A DNA stretch of 64,000 bases from JACCWP01 sp963785115 (lineage in GTDB: Bacteria > Actinomycetota > Actinomycetes > Propionibacteriales > Nocardioidaceae). The position numbers and the translations under genes were made by a program. Of the stretch, positions 46,190 through 55,739 are shown piece by piece. The notes beneath the pieces are model-generated. The model had not been told where the DNA came from and ran no database searches. It saw only the letters and a program-made list of their open reading frames with translations. The DNA is taken from NCBI GenBank assembly GCA_963785115.1, contig CAWATY010000007.1, positions 186,001-250,000 on the forward strand. The letters run 5' to 3'. Position 1 is the stretch's first letter, and each line of letters starts with the position of its first letter.

Positions 46190-46389
46190 GTGTGTGCTCC
46201 CTGGACGGAATGGGATGACCAGGGTCACAACAGACGCCACGCCGTACGACCGATTGAGGTCCAATGCCACCAACGGATCACCCGGGGTAGCCCCAATGGA
46301 CTACCCCGAACTGCCACGAAAGGCTCATCGATCGGGCCCGGTCCTGAGACCTCGGCCGAGCTGGGTCACCCGTGATTGACTCAGCACCG

Positions 46390-47130
46390 ATGCGCATCGG
46401 GCTGTTCGTCACCTGTTTGGCCGACACGCTGTTCCCCTCGGTGGGTCAGGCCACGGTGCGGCTGCTGGAGCGGCTCGGCCACGAGGTGGTCTTCCCGCCG
46501 GAGCAGACCTGCTGCGGGCAGATGCACGTCAACACCGGCTACCAGCGGCAGGCGCTGCCGCTGGTCCGCCACCACACCGAGGTGTTCGCCGGCTGCGACG
46601 TCGTGGTCGCCCCGTCCGGCTCGTGCGTCGGGTGCGTACGGCACCAGCACGCGATGGTGGCCGCGCGGTACGGCGACCCGGCGCTGGCCGAGGCCGCCGA
46701 GCGCGGCGCGGCGCGGACCTACGAGCTCTCCGAGCTGCTGGTCGACGTGCTCGGGGTCGACGACGTCGGCGCGTACTTCCCGCACCGGGTCACCTACCAC
46801 CCGACCTGCCACTCGCTGCGGGTGCTGCGCGTCGACGACAAGCCGCTGCGACTCCTGCGGGCGGTGCGCGGCATCGACCTGGTCGAGCTGCCCGCGGCCG
46901 AGCAGTGCTGCGGCTTCGGAGGGACGTTCGCGGTCAAGAACGCCGACACCTCGACGGCGATGCTCGCCGACAAGATGCGGCACGTGGTCGGCACCGGCGC
47001 CGACGTGCTGACCGCGGGCGACTCGTCCTGCCTGATGCACATCGGCGGCGGGCTCTCCCGGCTGCGGACCGGCACCCGGACGCTGCACCTCGCCGAGGTG
47101 CTCGCGGCGACCGAGGAGGCACCCGGATGA
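46390..47130 (+). CDS. lutA: Lactate utilisation protein LutA/LldE
   Basis: Subunit of the LutABC L-lactate dehydrogenase complex, 246 residues from ATG 46390; GTG 46372 in the same frame would add six. It carries the two Cys-rich repeats of the family: PPEQTCCGQMHVNTGY with the downstream GSCVGCVRH, and TYHPTCHSLRVLR with AEQCCGFGGTFAVKN. The 180-base divergent region to the protease gene should hold its promoter; no clear operator was recognised. Confidence 0.92.
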   Translation: MRIGLFVTCLADTLFPSVGQATVRLLERLGHEVVFPPEQTCCGQMHVNTGYQRQALPLVRHHTEVFAGCDVVVAPSGSCVGCVRHQHAMVAARYGDPALAEAAERGAARTYELSELLVDVLGVDDVGAYFPHRVTYHPTCHSLRVLRVDDKPLRLLRAVRGIDLVELPAAEQCCGFGGTFAVKNADTSTAMLADKMRHVVGTGADVLTAGDSSCLMHIGGGLSRLRTGTRTLHLAEVLAATEEAPG

Positions 47131-48596
47131 GCGAGACCTTCCTGGGGCTCCCCACCGCGCCGCGCGGTGTCGGCAAGCTGCGCGGTGACGTGTCGTTCCC
47201 CGAGGCGGCGCGCATCGCGCTCGGCGACTCCCAGCTGCGGCACAACCTGACCCATGCGACGACGACGATCCGCGCCAAGCGCGCCCGGGTCGTGGGCGAG
47301 GTCGACGACTGGGAGCAGCTGCGGCTGTCCGCCGAGGCGATCAAGGCCAGCACGATGGCCCGCCTCGACGAGCACCTGGTCCGGCTGGAGGAGCAGGTCA
47401 CCGCCCACGGCGGAGTGGTGCACTGGGCCCGCGACGCCAACGAGGCCAACCGCATCGTCACCGACATCGTCCGCGACACCGGCCACACCGAGGTGGTCAA
47501 GGTCAAGTCGATCGCGACCCAGGAGATCGGTCTCAACGAGGCCCTGGCCGACGCCGGCATCGCCGCGTACGAGACAGACCTCGCCGAGCTGATCGTGCAG
47601 CTCGGCGACGACTGGCCGAGCCACATCCTGGTGCCGGCGATCCACCGCAACCGCTCGGAGATCCGCGACATCTTCCTGCGCGAGATGGTCGGGGTCGACC
47701 CCGCACTCACCGACGACCCGCCAGCCCTCGCCGAGGCGGCGCGCAAGCACCTGCGGGCGAAGTTCCTCTCCGCCAAGGTTGCGATCAGCGGCGCCAACTT
47801 CGCGATCGCCGAGACCGGCACCACGATGGTGGTCGAGTCGGAGGGCAACGGGCGGATGTGCCTGACCCTGCCCGACACCCTGATCACCGTGATGGGCGTG
47901 GAGAAGCTGCTGCCCAGCTGGCGCGACCTCGAGGTGTTCCTGCAGCTGCTGCCGCGCTCGTCCACCGGCGAGCGGATGAACCCGTACACGTCGATGTGGA
48001 CCGGCGTCACACCCGGCGACGGCCCGCAGGCGTTCCACCTGGTGCTGCTCGACAACGGCCGCACCCACGTGCTCGCCGACGCGGTCGGCCGGCAGGCACT
48101 GCACTGCATCCGCTGCAGCGCGTGCCTCAACGTCTGCCCGGTCTACGAGCGGACCGGCGGGCACAGCTACGGCTCGGTCTACCCCGGCCCGATCGGGGCG
48201 GTGCTGTCGCCGCAGCTGACCGGCGTCGAGGACAACGCGAGCCTGCCGTACGCCTCCAGCCTCTGCGGTGCGTGCTTCGACGCCTGCCCCGTTCGCATCG
48301 ACATCCCGGCGGTGCTGGTCGACCTCCGCCGCCAGCACGTCGAGGCGGTGGCGGAGAAGTCCGTCCCCTCGGCGGAGTCGGTCGCGATGGCGGCGGCGGC
48401 GTGGACGATGGGCGACGCGAAACGCTTCCGCCGTGCCGGACGCGCCGGCCGGGTCGGCAGGCTCTTCGCCCGGCGCGGGCGGATCGGCACGCTGCCGCCT
48501 CCGCTGTCGGCCTGGACCCGCAGCCGCGACGTCCCCACCCCGCCACGAGAGACGTTCCGGGACTGGTGGACGCGGACCCGGGGGCCGGACCGATGA
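47127..48596 (+). CDS. lutB: Lactate utilisation iron-sulfur protein LutB/LldF
   Basis: 489-residue iron-sulfur subunit. The N-terminal LUD domain (AISGANFAIAETGTTMVVES) is followed by two [4Fe-4S] ligand sets, CIRCSACLNVCPVY and CGACFDACPVRIDIP, and a basic C-terminal region ending in a DUF3390-like segment (RETFRDWWTRTRG). ATG at 47127 overlaps the lutA stop (ATGA). Confidence 0.93.
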   Translation: MSETFLGLPTAPRGVGKLRGDVSFPEAARIALGDSQLRHNLTHATTTIRAKRARVVGEVDDWEQLRLSAEAIKASTMARLDEHLVRLEEQVTAHGGVVHWARDANEANRIVTDIVRDTGHTEVVKVKSIATQEIGLNEALADAGIAAYETDLAELIVQLGDDWPSHILVPAIHRNRSEIRDIFLREMVGVDPALTDDPPALAEAARKHLRAKFLSAKVAISGANFAIAETGTTMVVESEGNGRMCLTLPDTLITVMGVEKLLPSWRDLEVFLQLLPRSSTGERMNPYTSMWTGVTPGDGPQAFHLVLLDNGRTHVLADAVGRQALHCIRCSACLNVCPVYERTGGHSYGSVYPGPIGAVLSPQLTGVEDNASLPYASSLCGACFDACPVRIDIPAVLVDLRRQHVEAVAEKSVPSAESVAMAAAAWTMGDAKRFRRAGRAGRVGRLFARRGRIGTLPPPLSAWTRSRDVPTPPRETFRDWWTRTRGPDR

Positions 48597-49225
48597 GCGG
48601 CGCCCGCGAGGAGATGCTGGCGCGGATCCGCACCGCCAACGCCGACGCGACCGCGGTGGCACCGACAGTGCCGCGCGACTACGCCGACGGCGGCACGTAC
48701 CCGCCCGGCTCGGCCGAGGCCGTCGAGCTCCTGGCCGACCGGCTGGTCGACTACAAGGCCACCGTCACCCGCGTCGACGGTGCCGACGTCGCGGACGCCG
48801 TGCGGGAGGCGCTCGGTGACGCGCGCCGCTACGTCGTGCCACCCGGCCTGCCCGCGGAATGGATTCCGACCGTGGGTCCGGAGGCGATCACCGACGAGGG
48901 GGCCATGACGCCGGCCGACCTCGACGAGATGGACGCCGTGGTCACCGCCGCCACCGTGGCCTGCGCGGTCACCGGCACCATCGTGCTCGACGGCTCCTCC
49001 GACCAGGGCAGGCGCGCGATCACGCTGGTCCCCGACCTGTACGTCTGCGTGGTGCGGCACGACCAGGTGGTGCACTCGGTGCCCGAGATGCTGACCCGGG
49101 TCGAGCCCACCCGTCCGCTCACCCTGGTGAGCGGACCGTCGGCGACCAGCGACATCGAGCTCGAGCGGGTCGAGGGCGTGCACGGACCGCGCACCCTGCA
49201 CGTGGTCCTCGTGTCCGGGTCGTGA
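48593..49225 (+). CDS. lutC: Lactate utilisation protein LutC/LldG
   Basis: LUD-domain subunit of 210 residues, MSGAREEMLARIRTANADAT at the N-terminus and the core VTAATVACAVTGTIVLDGSS, then TLVSGPSATSDIELERVEGV, the conserved signature. Coupled to lutB by ATGA. Completes the lutABC operon; no lactate permease or regulator is adjacent. Confidence 0.92.
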   Translation: MSGAREEMLARIRTANADATAVAPTVPRDYADGGTYPPGSAEAVELLADRLVDYKATVTRVDGADVADAVREALGDARRYVVPPGLPAEWIPTVGPEAITDEGAMTPADLDEMDAVVTAATVACAVTGTIVLDGSSDQGRRAITLVPDLYVCVVRHDQVVHSVPEMLTRVEPTRPLTLVSGPSATSDIELERVEGVHGPRTLHVVLVSGS

Positions 49226-49271
49226 CCGACTAAGTCCCAACGCCTGCTGCGAAGTCGGCGTCTCACCTGGC

Positions 49272-50450
49272 ATGAGACGACTGCACACGACGACCGTGCT
49301 CGCGACGTCGATGGGCCTGATCGCCCTCGCCGTCGCGGCGTGCGGCCCCGAGACCGACGACACCGACAGCCCGGCTGCGGCCGGCGACGGCGGCACGGAG
49401 AGCGCACCGCCCGCCCGGCTGACCAGCAGCATCGACTCGGCGATGTTGCAGGCCGCGCACCGCGCGCGGGTGCACGTGACGGGAGGCGAGCTCACCGACG
49501 TCTCACTGCACGCCGTCGGTTCGTCGGTCGACGTGGCCGGCAGCCTGTCCGGTGACACCTGGCGGCAGACCGACCCGCTGGTGCCCGCGACGCGGTACGT
49601 GCTCGAGGCGGCGGCGGTCAACGCCGACGACCGAGGGACGCACCGGTCCTGGTGGTTTCGTACTGCCGAGCCCGCGGTCACCGACCTGCCCGCTGTGAGC
49701 CCGCTGGCCGGTAGCGAGGTCGGCGTCGGCCACCCAGTGGTCGTGTCCTTCGACCACCCGGTCACCGACAAGAGCGCTGTCGAGGCGGGGCTGGAGGTCC
49801 GTACCAGCCGTCCGGTCACGGGCGCCTGGGGCTGGCTCGACGACGAGACCGTCGCCTGGCGACCTCGCGAGTTCTGGCCTGGGCAGACCGATGTCAGCGT
49901 CCGGCTCGACCTCGCCGGCACCGAGCTGCGGCCAGGGGTGTGGGTGATGGAGGACCGGCGGATCGACTTCCGGGTCGGGCGCGAGCAGGTGCTGCGCATC
50001 ACCGACGCCACGCACACGATGACCGTCGAGCGTGCCGGCGAGACGATCCGCACCATGCCTGTGTCGCTCGGCAAGCCCGGCTTCACCACCCGCTCGGGCG
50101 TGAAGGTGATCATGACCCGGCAGCTCGAGGAGCGGATGACGTCGGTCGAGACCACCGGCCCGAACGCGTACGACGTCGTGGTCCCGTACGCCATGCGCAT
50201 GACGACGTCTGGTGAGTTCCTGCACGCGGCACCGTGGTCGGAGTGGGCGCAGGGCAGCCAGAACGTCTCGCACGGTTGCACGAACGTGTCGTGGGACGAC
50301 GGCATCTGGCTGTACGAGAACACGTTGGTGGGCGACCCGGTCGTGACGAACGGCACCGGCCGGCCGACGGAGACCTGGAACGGTCTGGGCGGTTTGTGGA
50401 ACTTCAGCTGGGACGAGTGGCAGCAGCGGTCCGCCGGCGCACAGTCTTGA
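49272..50450 (+). CDS. L,D-transpeptidase lipoprotein
   Basis: Cell-wall enzyme of 392 residues forming 3-3 peptidoglycan cross-links, of the mycobacterial LdtMt2 type. Signal with lipobox AVAACG, two Ig-like domains (about residues 45-250), then a YkuD domain whose catalytic motif reads QNVSHGCTNVSWDDGIWLYE, with the nucleophilic Cys in SHGCTN and the upstream His in FLHAAPWSEWAQG. ATG at 49272. Confidence 0.92.
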   Translation: MRRLHTTTVLATSMGLIALAVAACGPETDDTDSPAAAGDGGTESAPPARLTSSIDSAMLQAAHRARVHVTGGELTDVSLHAVGSSVDVAGSLSGDTWRQTDPLVPATRYVLEAAAVNADDRGTHRSWWFRTAEPAVTDLPAVSPLAGSEVGVGHPVVVSFDHPVTDKSAVEAGLEVRTSRPVTGAWGWLDDETVAWRPREFWPGQTDVSVRLDLAGTELRPGVWVMEDRRIDFRVGREQVLRITDATHTMTVERAGETIRTMPVSLGKPGFTTRSGVKVIMTRQLEERMTSVETTGPNAYDVVVPYAMRMTTSGEFLHAAPWSEWAQGSQNVSHGCTNVSWDDGIWLYENTLVGDPVVTNGTGRPTETWNGLGGLWNFSWDEWQQRSAGAQS

Positions 50451-50482
50451 CAGCCCTCGGGGGCCGGGAGTACGGCTGACGG

Positions 50483-50680
50483 ATGCCCGAACCGCGATCC
50501 CGCAAGGACCGGACGCCGAAGACCAAGCGCGCCCCGCACGCGGACCTGAGCGACTTCGCCGAGTGGGTGGGCCGGCAGGGCCGGAGCAGGCCGGGCGACG
50601 AGGGCGAGAGCCCGCCGCCACCGCCCGACGACCAGCGTGAGCCCCGGGTGCACGGCAGCGACGCCGAGGTGCGGAAGTGA
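50483..50680 (+). CDS. Small hydrophilic protein, 65 aa, coupled to C39-like peptidase
   Basis: Not recognised. It is highly charged: basic N-terminus (EPRSRKDRTPKTKRAPHA), a central DLSDFAEWVGRQGRSRPGD helix and a Pro-rich middle (ESPPPPPDDQ). Its TGA overlaps the GTG of the peptidase gene, so the two are co-translated. Could be an adaptor or substrate of the peptidase, or a spurious frame; coupling and typical codon use support it. Confidence 0.5.
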   Translation: MPEPRSRKDRTPKTKRAPHADLSDFAEWVGRQGRSRPGDEGESPPPPPDDQREPRVHGSDAEVRK

Positions 50681-51240
50681 TCCCGTACCTGCACAGCTAC
50701 GTCAACAGCCGCGATGACGTCGACTGGAACACCTGTGGCCAGGCGGCGATCGCCACGATGGTCGACTACTGGGGCAAGGACCCGTGGGACCTCGAGCGTC
50801 GCGAGCGCGACCCGGAGAACGACCGGTGGTACTGGGACGACGGCGCGGCGATCGACGCGGTCAAGAAGGATGGGTACGACTCCGACGTCGTGTTCGGCTG
50901 GGGCACCACCGGCAACCGGATCAAGGACGCGCTCAAGCACTACGGGCTGAGCGCGTCGGTCGGCTACTCCGGCTTCGCGTCGTGGGGGTGGCAGGACCGC
51001 TGGAAGTCGGTGCAGTCATACGTGCAGAAGAACCGGCCGGTGCCGGTGATGATCGACCTCGGCGCCATCGGCGGGCCGGACTGGACCGCGCACTGGGCGA
51101 TTTGTTACCGCGTTGACGACGGCCGGGTCTACCTCGGCAACTGCTCGTGGAACGAGTCGCCCACGACCGACGACTTCCTGGACGCGTGGCGGGCGTGGTT
51201 CCTGCCGCACGGGTTCAACCACTGCGCGGTGTTCTGCTGA
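50677..51240 (+). CDS. C39-like papain-fold cysteine peptidase
   Basis: 187 residues, Peptidase_C39_2 type. Catalytic Cys in DVDWNTCGQAAIATMVDYWG, His in TAHWAICYRVDDGRVYLGNC with the following Asn/Asp position in NCSWNESP. There is no signal peptide, so it acts in the cytoplasm or is exported otherwise. GTG at 50677 overlaps the preceding small gene. It converges on the GAF-ANTAR gene with only four bases between stops. Confidence 0.75.
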   Translation: MIPYLHSYVNSRDDVDWNTCGQAAIATMVDYWGKDPWDLERRERDPENDRWYWDDGAAIDAVKKDGYDSDVVFGWGTTGNRIKDALKHYGLSASVGYSGFASWGWQDRWKSVQSYVQKNRPVPVMIDLGAIGGPDWTAHWAICYRVDDGRVYLGNCSWNESPTTDDFLDAWRAWFLPHGFNHCAVFC

Positions 51241-51244
51241 CCGG

Positions 51245-51988
51245 TCACCCGACCTCCGGATCGGGCGCGAGGACGGCAATCCGCGCCGGGTCGGCGACGA
51301 GGGTCTGAGCGAGCTCGCTGACGCGCAGGTGGTTGCGCCGCGCATGTGCGCGCATCAGCTCGAAGGCTCGGTCGACGCTCACCCCGAGCACCTGGGCAAC
51401 CGCTCCCTTGGCCTGCTCGATGGCGATGCGACTCGTCAGCGCGAACTGCAGCTGGTGAACGAGATCCTGCTCGCCCTGGATGGTCCGATCCTGGATGAGC
51501 CGGATGGCGGTCAGCGAGCCCAGCGACGCGGCGATCTGGACGTCGTCGGGCTCCAGCTCGCGGGCGTCGTTGTGCACCAGGCTCATCGCACCGACGACGG
51601 CGTCGTCGTTGGGTCTCCGCAGCGGGATGGCGTGCACCGCCTGGACGTCGGCGCCCAGTGCCATCGGCGCGAACCGCGGCCACCGGTCGGCCGCCTGGGC
51701 GAGGTTCGTGTTCACGACAGGCTCCCCGGACTTGAAGCAGTCGAGGCACGGTCCTTCTTCGTGCTGCAGCTGGAAAAGCTCGAGCATGGTCGTGGCCTCG
51801 TCGGAGCCGGCCACGAACCGCAGCTGCCCGGTGCGGTCGGCGAGCAGCATCCCGGCCGCGTCGGACTGCATCACCTCGGCCACGCGCAGGGTGACCAGCC
51901 GGAGATACGCGCTGAGGTCGACTGTGTCCTCGGGAGGGTCAGCAAGCTCCACGAACACTTCGGCGAGCCGTACGGCTGAGACCGTCAC
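51245..51988 (-). CDS. GAF-ANTAR transcription antitermination regulator
   Basis: 247 residues: an N-terminal GAF sensor domain (AGMLLADRTGQLRFVAGSDE, HEEGPCLDCFKSGEPVVNTN with a Cys-x-x-Cys pair, MALGADVQAVHAIPLRRPND) and a C-terminal ANTAR RNA-binding domain (LTSRIAIEQAKGAVAQVLGV, then FELMRAHARRNHLRVSELAQ). ANTAR domains bind tandem hairpins in nascent RNA to prevent termination. GTG at 51988 has GGAGG five bases upstream; GTG 51994 would overlap that site. Confidence 0.88.
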   Translation of the reverse strand: MTVSAVRLAEVFVELADPPEDTVDLSAYLRLVTLRVAEVMQSDAAGMLLADRTGQLRFVAGSDEATTMLELFQLQHEEGPCLDCFKSGEPVVNTNLAQAADRWPRFAPMALGADVQAVHAIPLRRPNDDAVVGAMSLVHNDARELEPDDVQIAASLGSLTAIRLIQDRTIQGEQDLVHQLQFALTSRIAIEQAKGAVAQVLGVSVDRAFELMRAHARRNHLRVSELAQTLVADPARIAVLAPDPEVG

Positions 51989-52124
51989 GGACACCTCCTC
52001 TGGCGGGCGAGCCTATGCGAGGACTGAAGTTCGGCCACCTCAGGACAGGCGACCTCGCCGCAGGACCGCTGGGAGCGTCGGCAAGGCCCTACCCCGCCGC
52101 GATGCTGCGGAGCACAATGACGGG

Positions 52125-53639
52125 GTGCCCACGGATGACGCGGCATCGGGTACCGGCGGCCCGCCCGGTACACCGACACCGCGCCCACGTCAGGCCCAAG
52201 GCAGCATCCACACGTTCCTGATCGCCGACATTCGGGGATACACCACGTACACCCAGGAGCGTGGCGACGAGGCCGCTGCGTTGTTGGCAACAACCTTTGC
52301 TGCGTCGGTCGAAGACGTCGTATCCGCGTTCGACGGCCTGCTCCTCGAACTGCGTGGTGACGAGGCCCTGGTCGTCTTTACGTCGGCACGTCAGGCCATC
52401 CGCGCAGCGGTTGCGCTGCAGGAACGATTCGCTCGCGACACCGGCGACGATCCTGACGTTCCTGTGGGTATCGGCATTGATGCTGGCGAAGCGGTTGCGG
52501 TGCGCGGTGGGTTCCGTGGAGCGGCGCTCAACATGGCCGCTCGCCTCTGTGGGCAGGCCACGGCGGGCCAGGTGCTCGCCACGCCCGAGGTCGTTCATCT
52601 TGCGACCAAGGTTGAGGGTGTCCGCTTTCGCCCGCAGGGACAGATGCAACTGAAGGGGTTGCGTGATCCTGTCGATGTCGTCGTCGTCGAGGCCGATGAA
52701 CCTCACGCAGTCGGTGCCTCGTCTCGGCGTGCACCCCTGTTCAATCTTTTCGCCGCCGCGGGCAGGCCTTCACGGTTGCGCAATCCCCAGGGGCACCGTC
52801 GCGGCTGGCCACTTCCGGTGACGATCATCAGTGGCGCGCTGGTGGTCTTGACGGCACTGCTGTGGGGACCTTGGCTCCCGCCCGCCGAAGAGGGCTCGAC
52901 AACGGGCCCTCCGGAAGGGTCGGCACACGATGCGTTGCGGGCCGTTCTGCTGTTCAACGATGAGTTCCCGTGGCCGGTCAATCCCTTCGGTCACGTGTAC
53001 ATGTTCTCGTCGGAGGGTGGCGTCCGGCCGCAGGACTATCCCCCCGCGGGCAACACGGGCGGTGCGCGTCCGACCTTCCGGTACTGGGAGGGGAACCACG
53101 GCGGCGTGCCGTTGGTGCAGCAAACGGTGCGCCTCGAGCTCGAAGGTCTCACCGATGAGCCTGTGCTGGTCACCCGCATCGATCTTGATGTGGTGGAAGA
53201 GGGGCCGCCGCTGTCCGGGTGGTTCGTTGCGCCTGACGCTGGCAGCGGCGCCACCGTGCGCTACTTCGAGGCAAATCTGGATTGTGCCCAGCCGATCCTT
53301 GTGCCGATGGGCGGGAACCTGGCGGCGCGGAAAGACCCCACCACGGCGTTGGACCTCCAAGTGAGCCAGCTGGACAAGGAACAGCTCGAGATCACTGCCT
53401 ACAGCCCGCGCAGGTACGTTCGTTGGGCGCTGAACATCACGTACGTCTTCGATGGCGACGTGCACACCTTGGTCGTCAAGGACCCACGCCTGGAGGTGAC
53501 TGCGCCAAGCCCGGCGAACCGTGCGTTTGCGGCTCCGATCAAGGAAGGCGCGCTCGTTCGGGTCCCGTATGCGGATCCGACGGCTGCGGACATGGCCGAT
53601 GGGCAGCGGTATGCAGCGTCTCTGTGCGCGTCGGGGTGA
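52125..53639 (+). CDS. Class III adenylate/guanylate cyclase with extracytoplasmic C-terminal domain
   Basis: 504 residues. Residues 25-190 are a class III cyclase: metal Asp in TFLIADIRGYTTYTQERGDE, second metal Asp in LRGDEALVVF, and the transition-state Asn/Arg in GAALNMAARLCG. One membrane segment (PVTIISGALVVLTALLWGPW) follows near 235, then an outside domain of about 260 residues not recognised (HVYMFSSEGGVRPQDYPPAG, DLDVVEEGPPLSGWFVAPDA). About a quarter of its first 95 codons end in A or T, far more than neighbours, suggesting recent transfer. GTG at 52125. Confidence 0.85.
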   Translation: MPTDDAASGTGGPPGTPTPRPRQAQGSIHTFLIADIRGYTTYTQERGDEAAALLATTFAASVEDVVSAFDGLLLELRGDEALVVFTSARQAIRAAVALQERFARDTGDDPDVPVGIGIDAGEAVAVRGGFRGAALNMAARLCGQATAGQVLATPEVVHLATKVEGVRFRPQGQMQLKGLRDPVDVVVVEADEPHAVGASSRRAPLFNLFAAAGRPSRLRNPQGHRRGWPLPVTIISGALVVLTALLWGPWLPPAEEGSTTGPPEGSAHDALRAVLLFNDEFPWPVNPFGHVYMFSSEGGVRPQDYPPAGNTGGARPTFRYWEGNHGGVPLVQQTVRLELEGLTDEPVLVTRIDLDVVEEGPPLSGWFVAPDAGSGATVRYFEANLDCAQPILVPMGGNLAARKDPTTALDLQVSQLDKEQLEITAYSPRRYVRWALNITYVFDGDVHTLVVKDPRLEVTAPSPANRAFAAPIKEGALVRVPYADPTAADMADGQRYAASLCASG

Positions 53640-53691
53640 CCAAGCGGTTAACCCGACCGCCGTCAATTGCCGACGTCGGTTCGTAGCCTCG

Positions 53692-53763
53692 AGCCGGCGG
53701 GGGACTCGAACCCCCAACCTCCTGTTTACAAGACAGGTGCGCTGCCAGTTGCGCCACGCCGGC
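53692..53763 (-). tRNA. tRNA-Thr (anticodon TGT)
   Basis: Cloverleaf parts are clear: acceptor start GCCGGCG, D-stem GCGC/GCGC, anticodon stem CCTGT/ACAGG with loop CTTGTAA (anticodon TGT) and T arm GGGGG-TTCGAGT-CCCCC. The 3' acceptor strand reads GCCGGC, one C short of the complement CGCCGGC, so one base of a C run seems missing. CCA is not encoded. It lies 30 bases from the end of 13E12 copy 2. Confidence 0.85.
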
Positions 53764-53792
53764 GGATGGTCGGAACTGTAGTTGGCGGCCCG

Positions 53793-55564
53793 TCAGGGGT
53801 CGCCGAGGCCGGCGAGCTGGGCGGTGAGGGTGTCGATCTCGTCGTCGGGGTGTGGTGGCGCCGGCTGGTGCGGCAGGTCGCGGAGCCAGGTGAGCCATTC
53901 GGTGTCGACGAGTGTGGTCGGTGGGGTCGGAGCCCGGGCCGAGGGCTGGTGGCGGCCTGCTGGTGTGGGTGGTGTTGTTGGGCAGGGTCCAGTCGATGTC
54001 GGGGGCGTTGGTCCGGTAGCTGTCGATGCCGTCGCCCCAGGGCCGGTCCGGTTTGGTCTTTGCGTGCACGCGGGGGTGGTCCTTGAGGGTGTGGCTGCGC
54101 CTGGACAGGCCTTGGCCGTTGTGGGCGGCGGTGGGTCCGCCGTGGTGGTGGTCGTGGATGTGGTCGATGTCGGCGATGGTGTCGCCGGTGAGCCGGTCGG
54201 TGTGGTCGCGCCAGGTGGTGAACTGGCGCAGCGTGCCGGTGAACCGCCTTGCGGTGGAGTCCATCTGCACCAGCCGGCCGTCGGTCGGGTCGCAGAACAA
54301 CCGGCGCAGGCTGGTGGTCGCCCCGGTGCTCTGCGCGGTGGTGACGATGTCGGTGAGGGTGTCGGCGTCGATCGCGCCGTAGCCGCGGAGCAGGCCGGGT
54401 TCGCGGTCCAGACCGAGCCAGGTCGCCAACGAGACGACGACCTGCACCTCGACGTCGACCGGCACCCGCGGTGCAGCGGGGACTGTCGGCCGGTCTCAGG
54501 TTCGGCGGCGTCGGGGTCCAGCTGGCCGCGGTGTCAGGTGTGCGGGGTAGCTGTCCCAGCAGTCCTGCTCCGGCGCCGGGTCGGGGTCGGTCACCGCGGC
54601 AGCCGGCGGCGGCTCGTTGGCCACCCAGGGCTCGAGCCCGTTGGTCGACCGCCAGTCCGGCACCGCCGAGGTGTCCTCGGACAGGCTGCCTGGTCGGTCT
54701 GCTCGGCCGGCTGCTCGGCCGGCTGTCGCGTCGGCTCGGCCGGCTGCTCGGCCGGCTGCTCTGTCGGTGGTGATCGGCGGCTTTGCCGAGGAGGAGTTCG
54801 CAGACCAGGTCGGCGCGCAGGGTGTTCAGCGGTCGGGGGTCGCCGGCGGCGCGCATGCCGCGGCTGGTGCGGTCGATGCGGGTGTAGATCGCCAGTGCTT
54901 CCTCGGCCCGCAGGCTGGCCCACACGGTCGCGGTGCCCTGCCACGGGTCGGACAGCCGCACGTCCCGGGTGGCCCGGGCACGGGCGGCACGTTTCGCGGC
55001 AGCGTCGGGGTCGATCTCCAACACACGGCGGTCGGCGGCCTTGGCCAGCTCACCGGGCGTCATCCGCCGGCGGCGGGCCTCGGCGCAGACCAGCTCGTCG
55101 ACCCGCCGCTGCTGGCCGGGTTCCAGCACCCTGGTGGTCTCGATCACCCGGTTCAGCCCGGCCATCGACACCCGGCCGGTGCCGACCAGCTCCAACAACC
55201 GCGGATGCGACTCGACCGCGGTGGCCGCGTTCTCCACCCTCGTCCGCGCCGTCATCGTCGCCACCCCGAGAGCCTTGGACACCTCGACCGGCACCGACCG
55301 GCCGGCCATGTCCCCGGACAGCCCGATCTCGGCGTCCTCGGCCACCCGCAGCGCCTTCAACGCCGCCAGCTCCCGCACCTGTGCCGCCTGTGCCGCCTGG
55401 GACAGCCGCTCGAGTGCGCCGATCCGGTCCGTGATTGCGACATCGTCGGAGTCGCTGGCGGAGGTGATGTTCGAGGGGTCGCCGATCAGCGCGGCCAGTG
55501 CCGACCGGTCGCACCCGGTGGCCTCCGCGAAGGCTCTCAACGACTGTTTCGAACATACGTTCAT
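53793..55564 (-). pseudogene. REP13E12-family DUF222/HNH gene, copy 2, frameshifted
   Basis: Paralogue of the gene at 24396-26168, similar at most positions. The N-terminal DUF222 part is open from ATG 55564 (MNVCSKQSLRAFAEATGCDR). Shifts occur near 54780 (after LLGKAA), in the linker near 54480, and near 53910, where one extra base follows GTCGACG relative to copy 1; the HNH part (FCDPTDGRLVQMDSTARRF, DIDHIHDHHHGG) is otherwise intact. The stop at 53793 is inferred from copy 1. Because the paralogue shows how it should read, either decay or base errors explain it. It ends next to tRNA-Thr. Confidence 0.75.
55551..55562. promoter_or_regulatory. SOS (LexA) box at start of 13E12 copy 2
   Basis: The same GAACATACGTTC overlapping the start codon as at copy 1. 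The shared upstream region, with inverted repeat CTTGAC-GAAA-GTCAAG at 55610-55625, extends about 65 bases. Confidence 0.7.
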
Positions 55565-55739
55565 CCTAGCACCTCCGACGGACAGTGGCGAGGACTTTCC
55601 CCAACCAGGCTTGACGAAAGTCAAGAAAGTCTCGGGTCGTCCACGATCGAGCTGAGGCCGAATGCTGCCTGAGCGCACCCTCCCTCCATCGTCGCGGCCG
55701 CAGTCAGCCTCACCACCACCCACCGTGCACAATCGACCC

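Noticed and set aside
49226..49271. Terminator after lutC
   Set aside because: Only a 6-bp stem with a 20-base loop (CCGACT ... AGTCGG); too weak to call.
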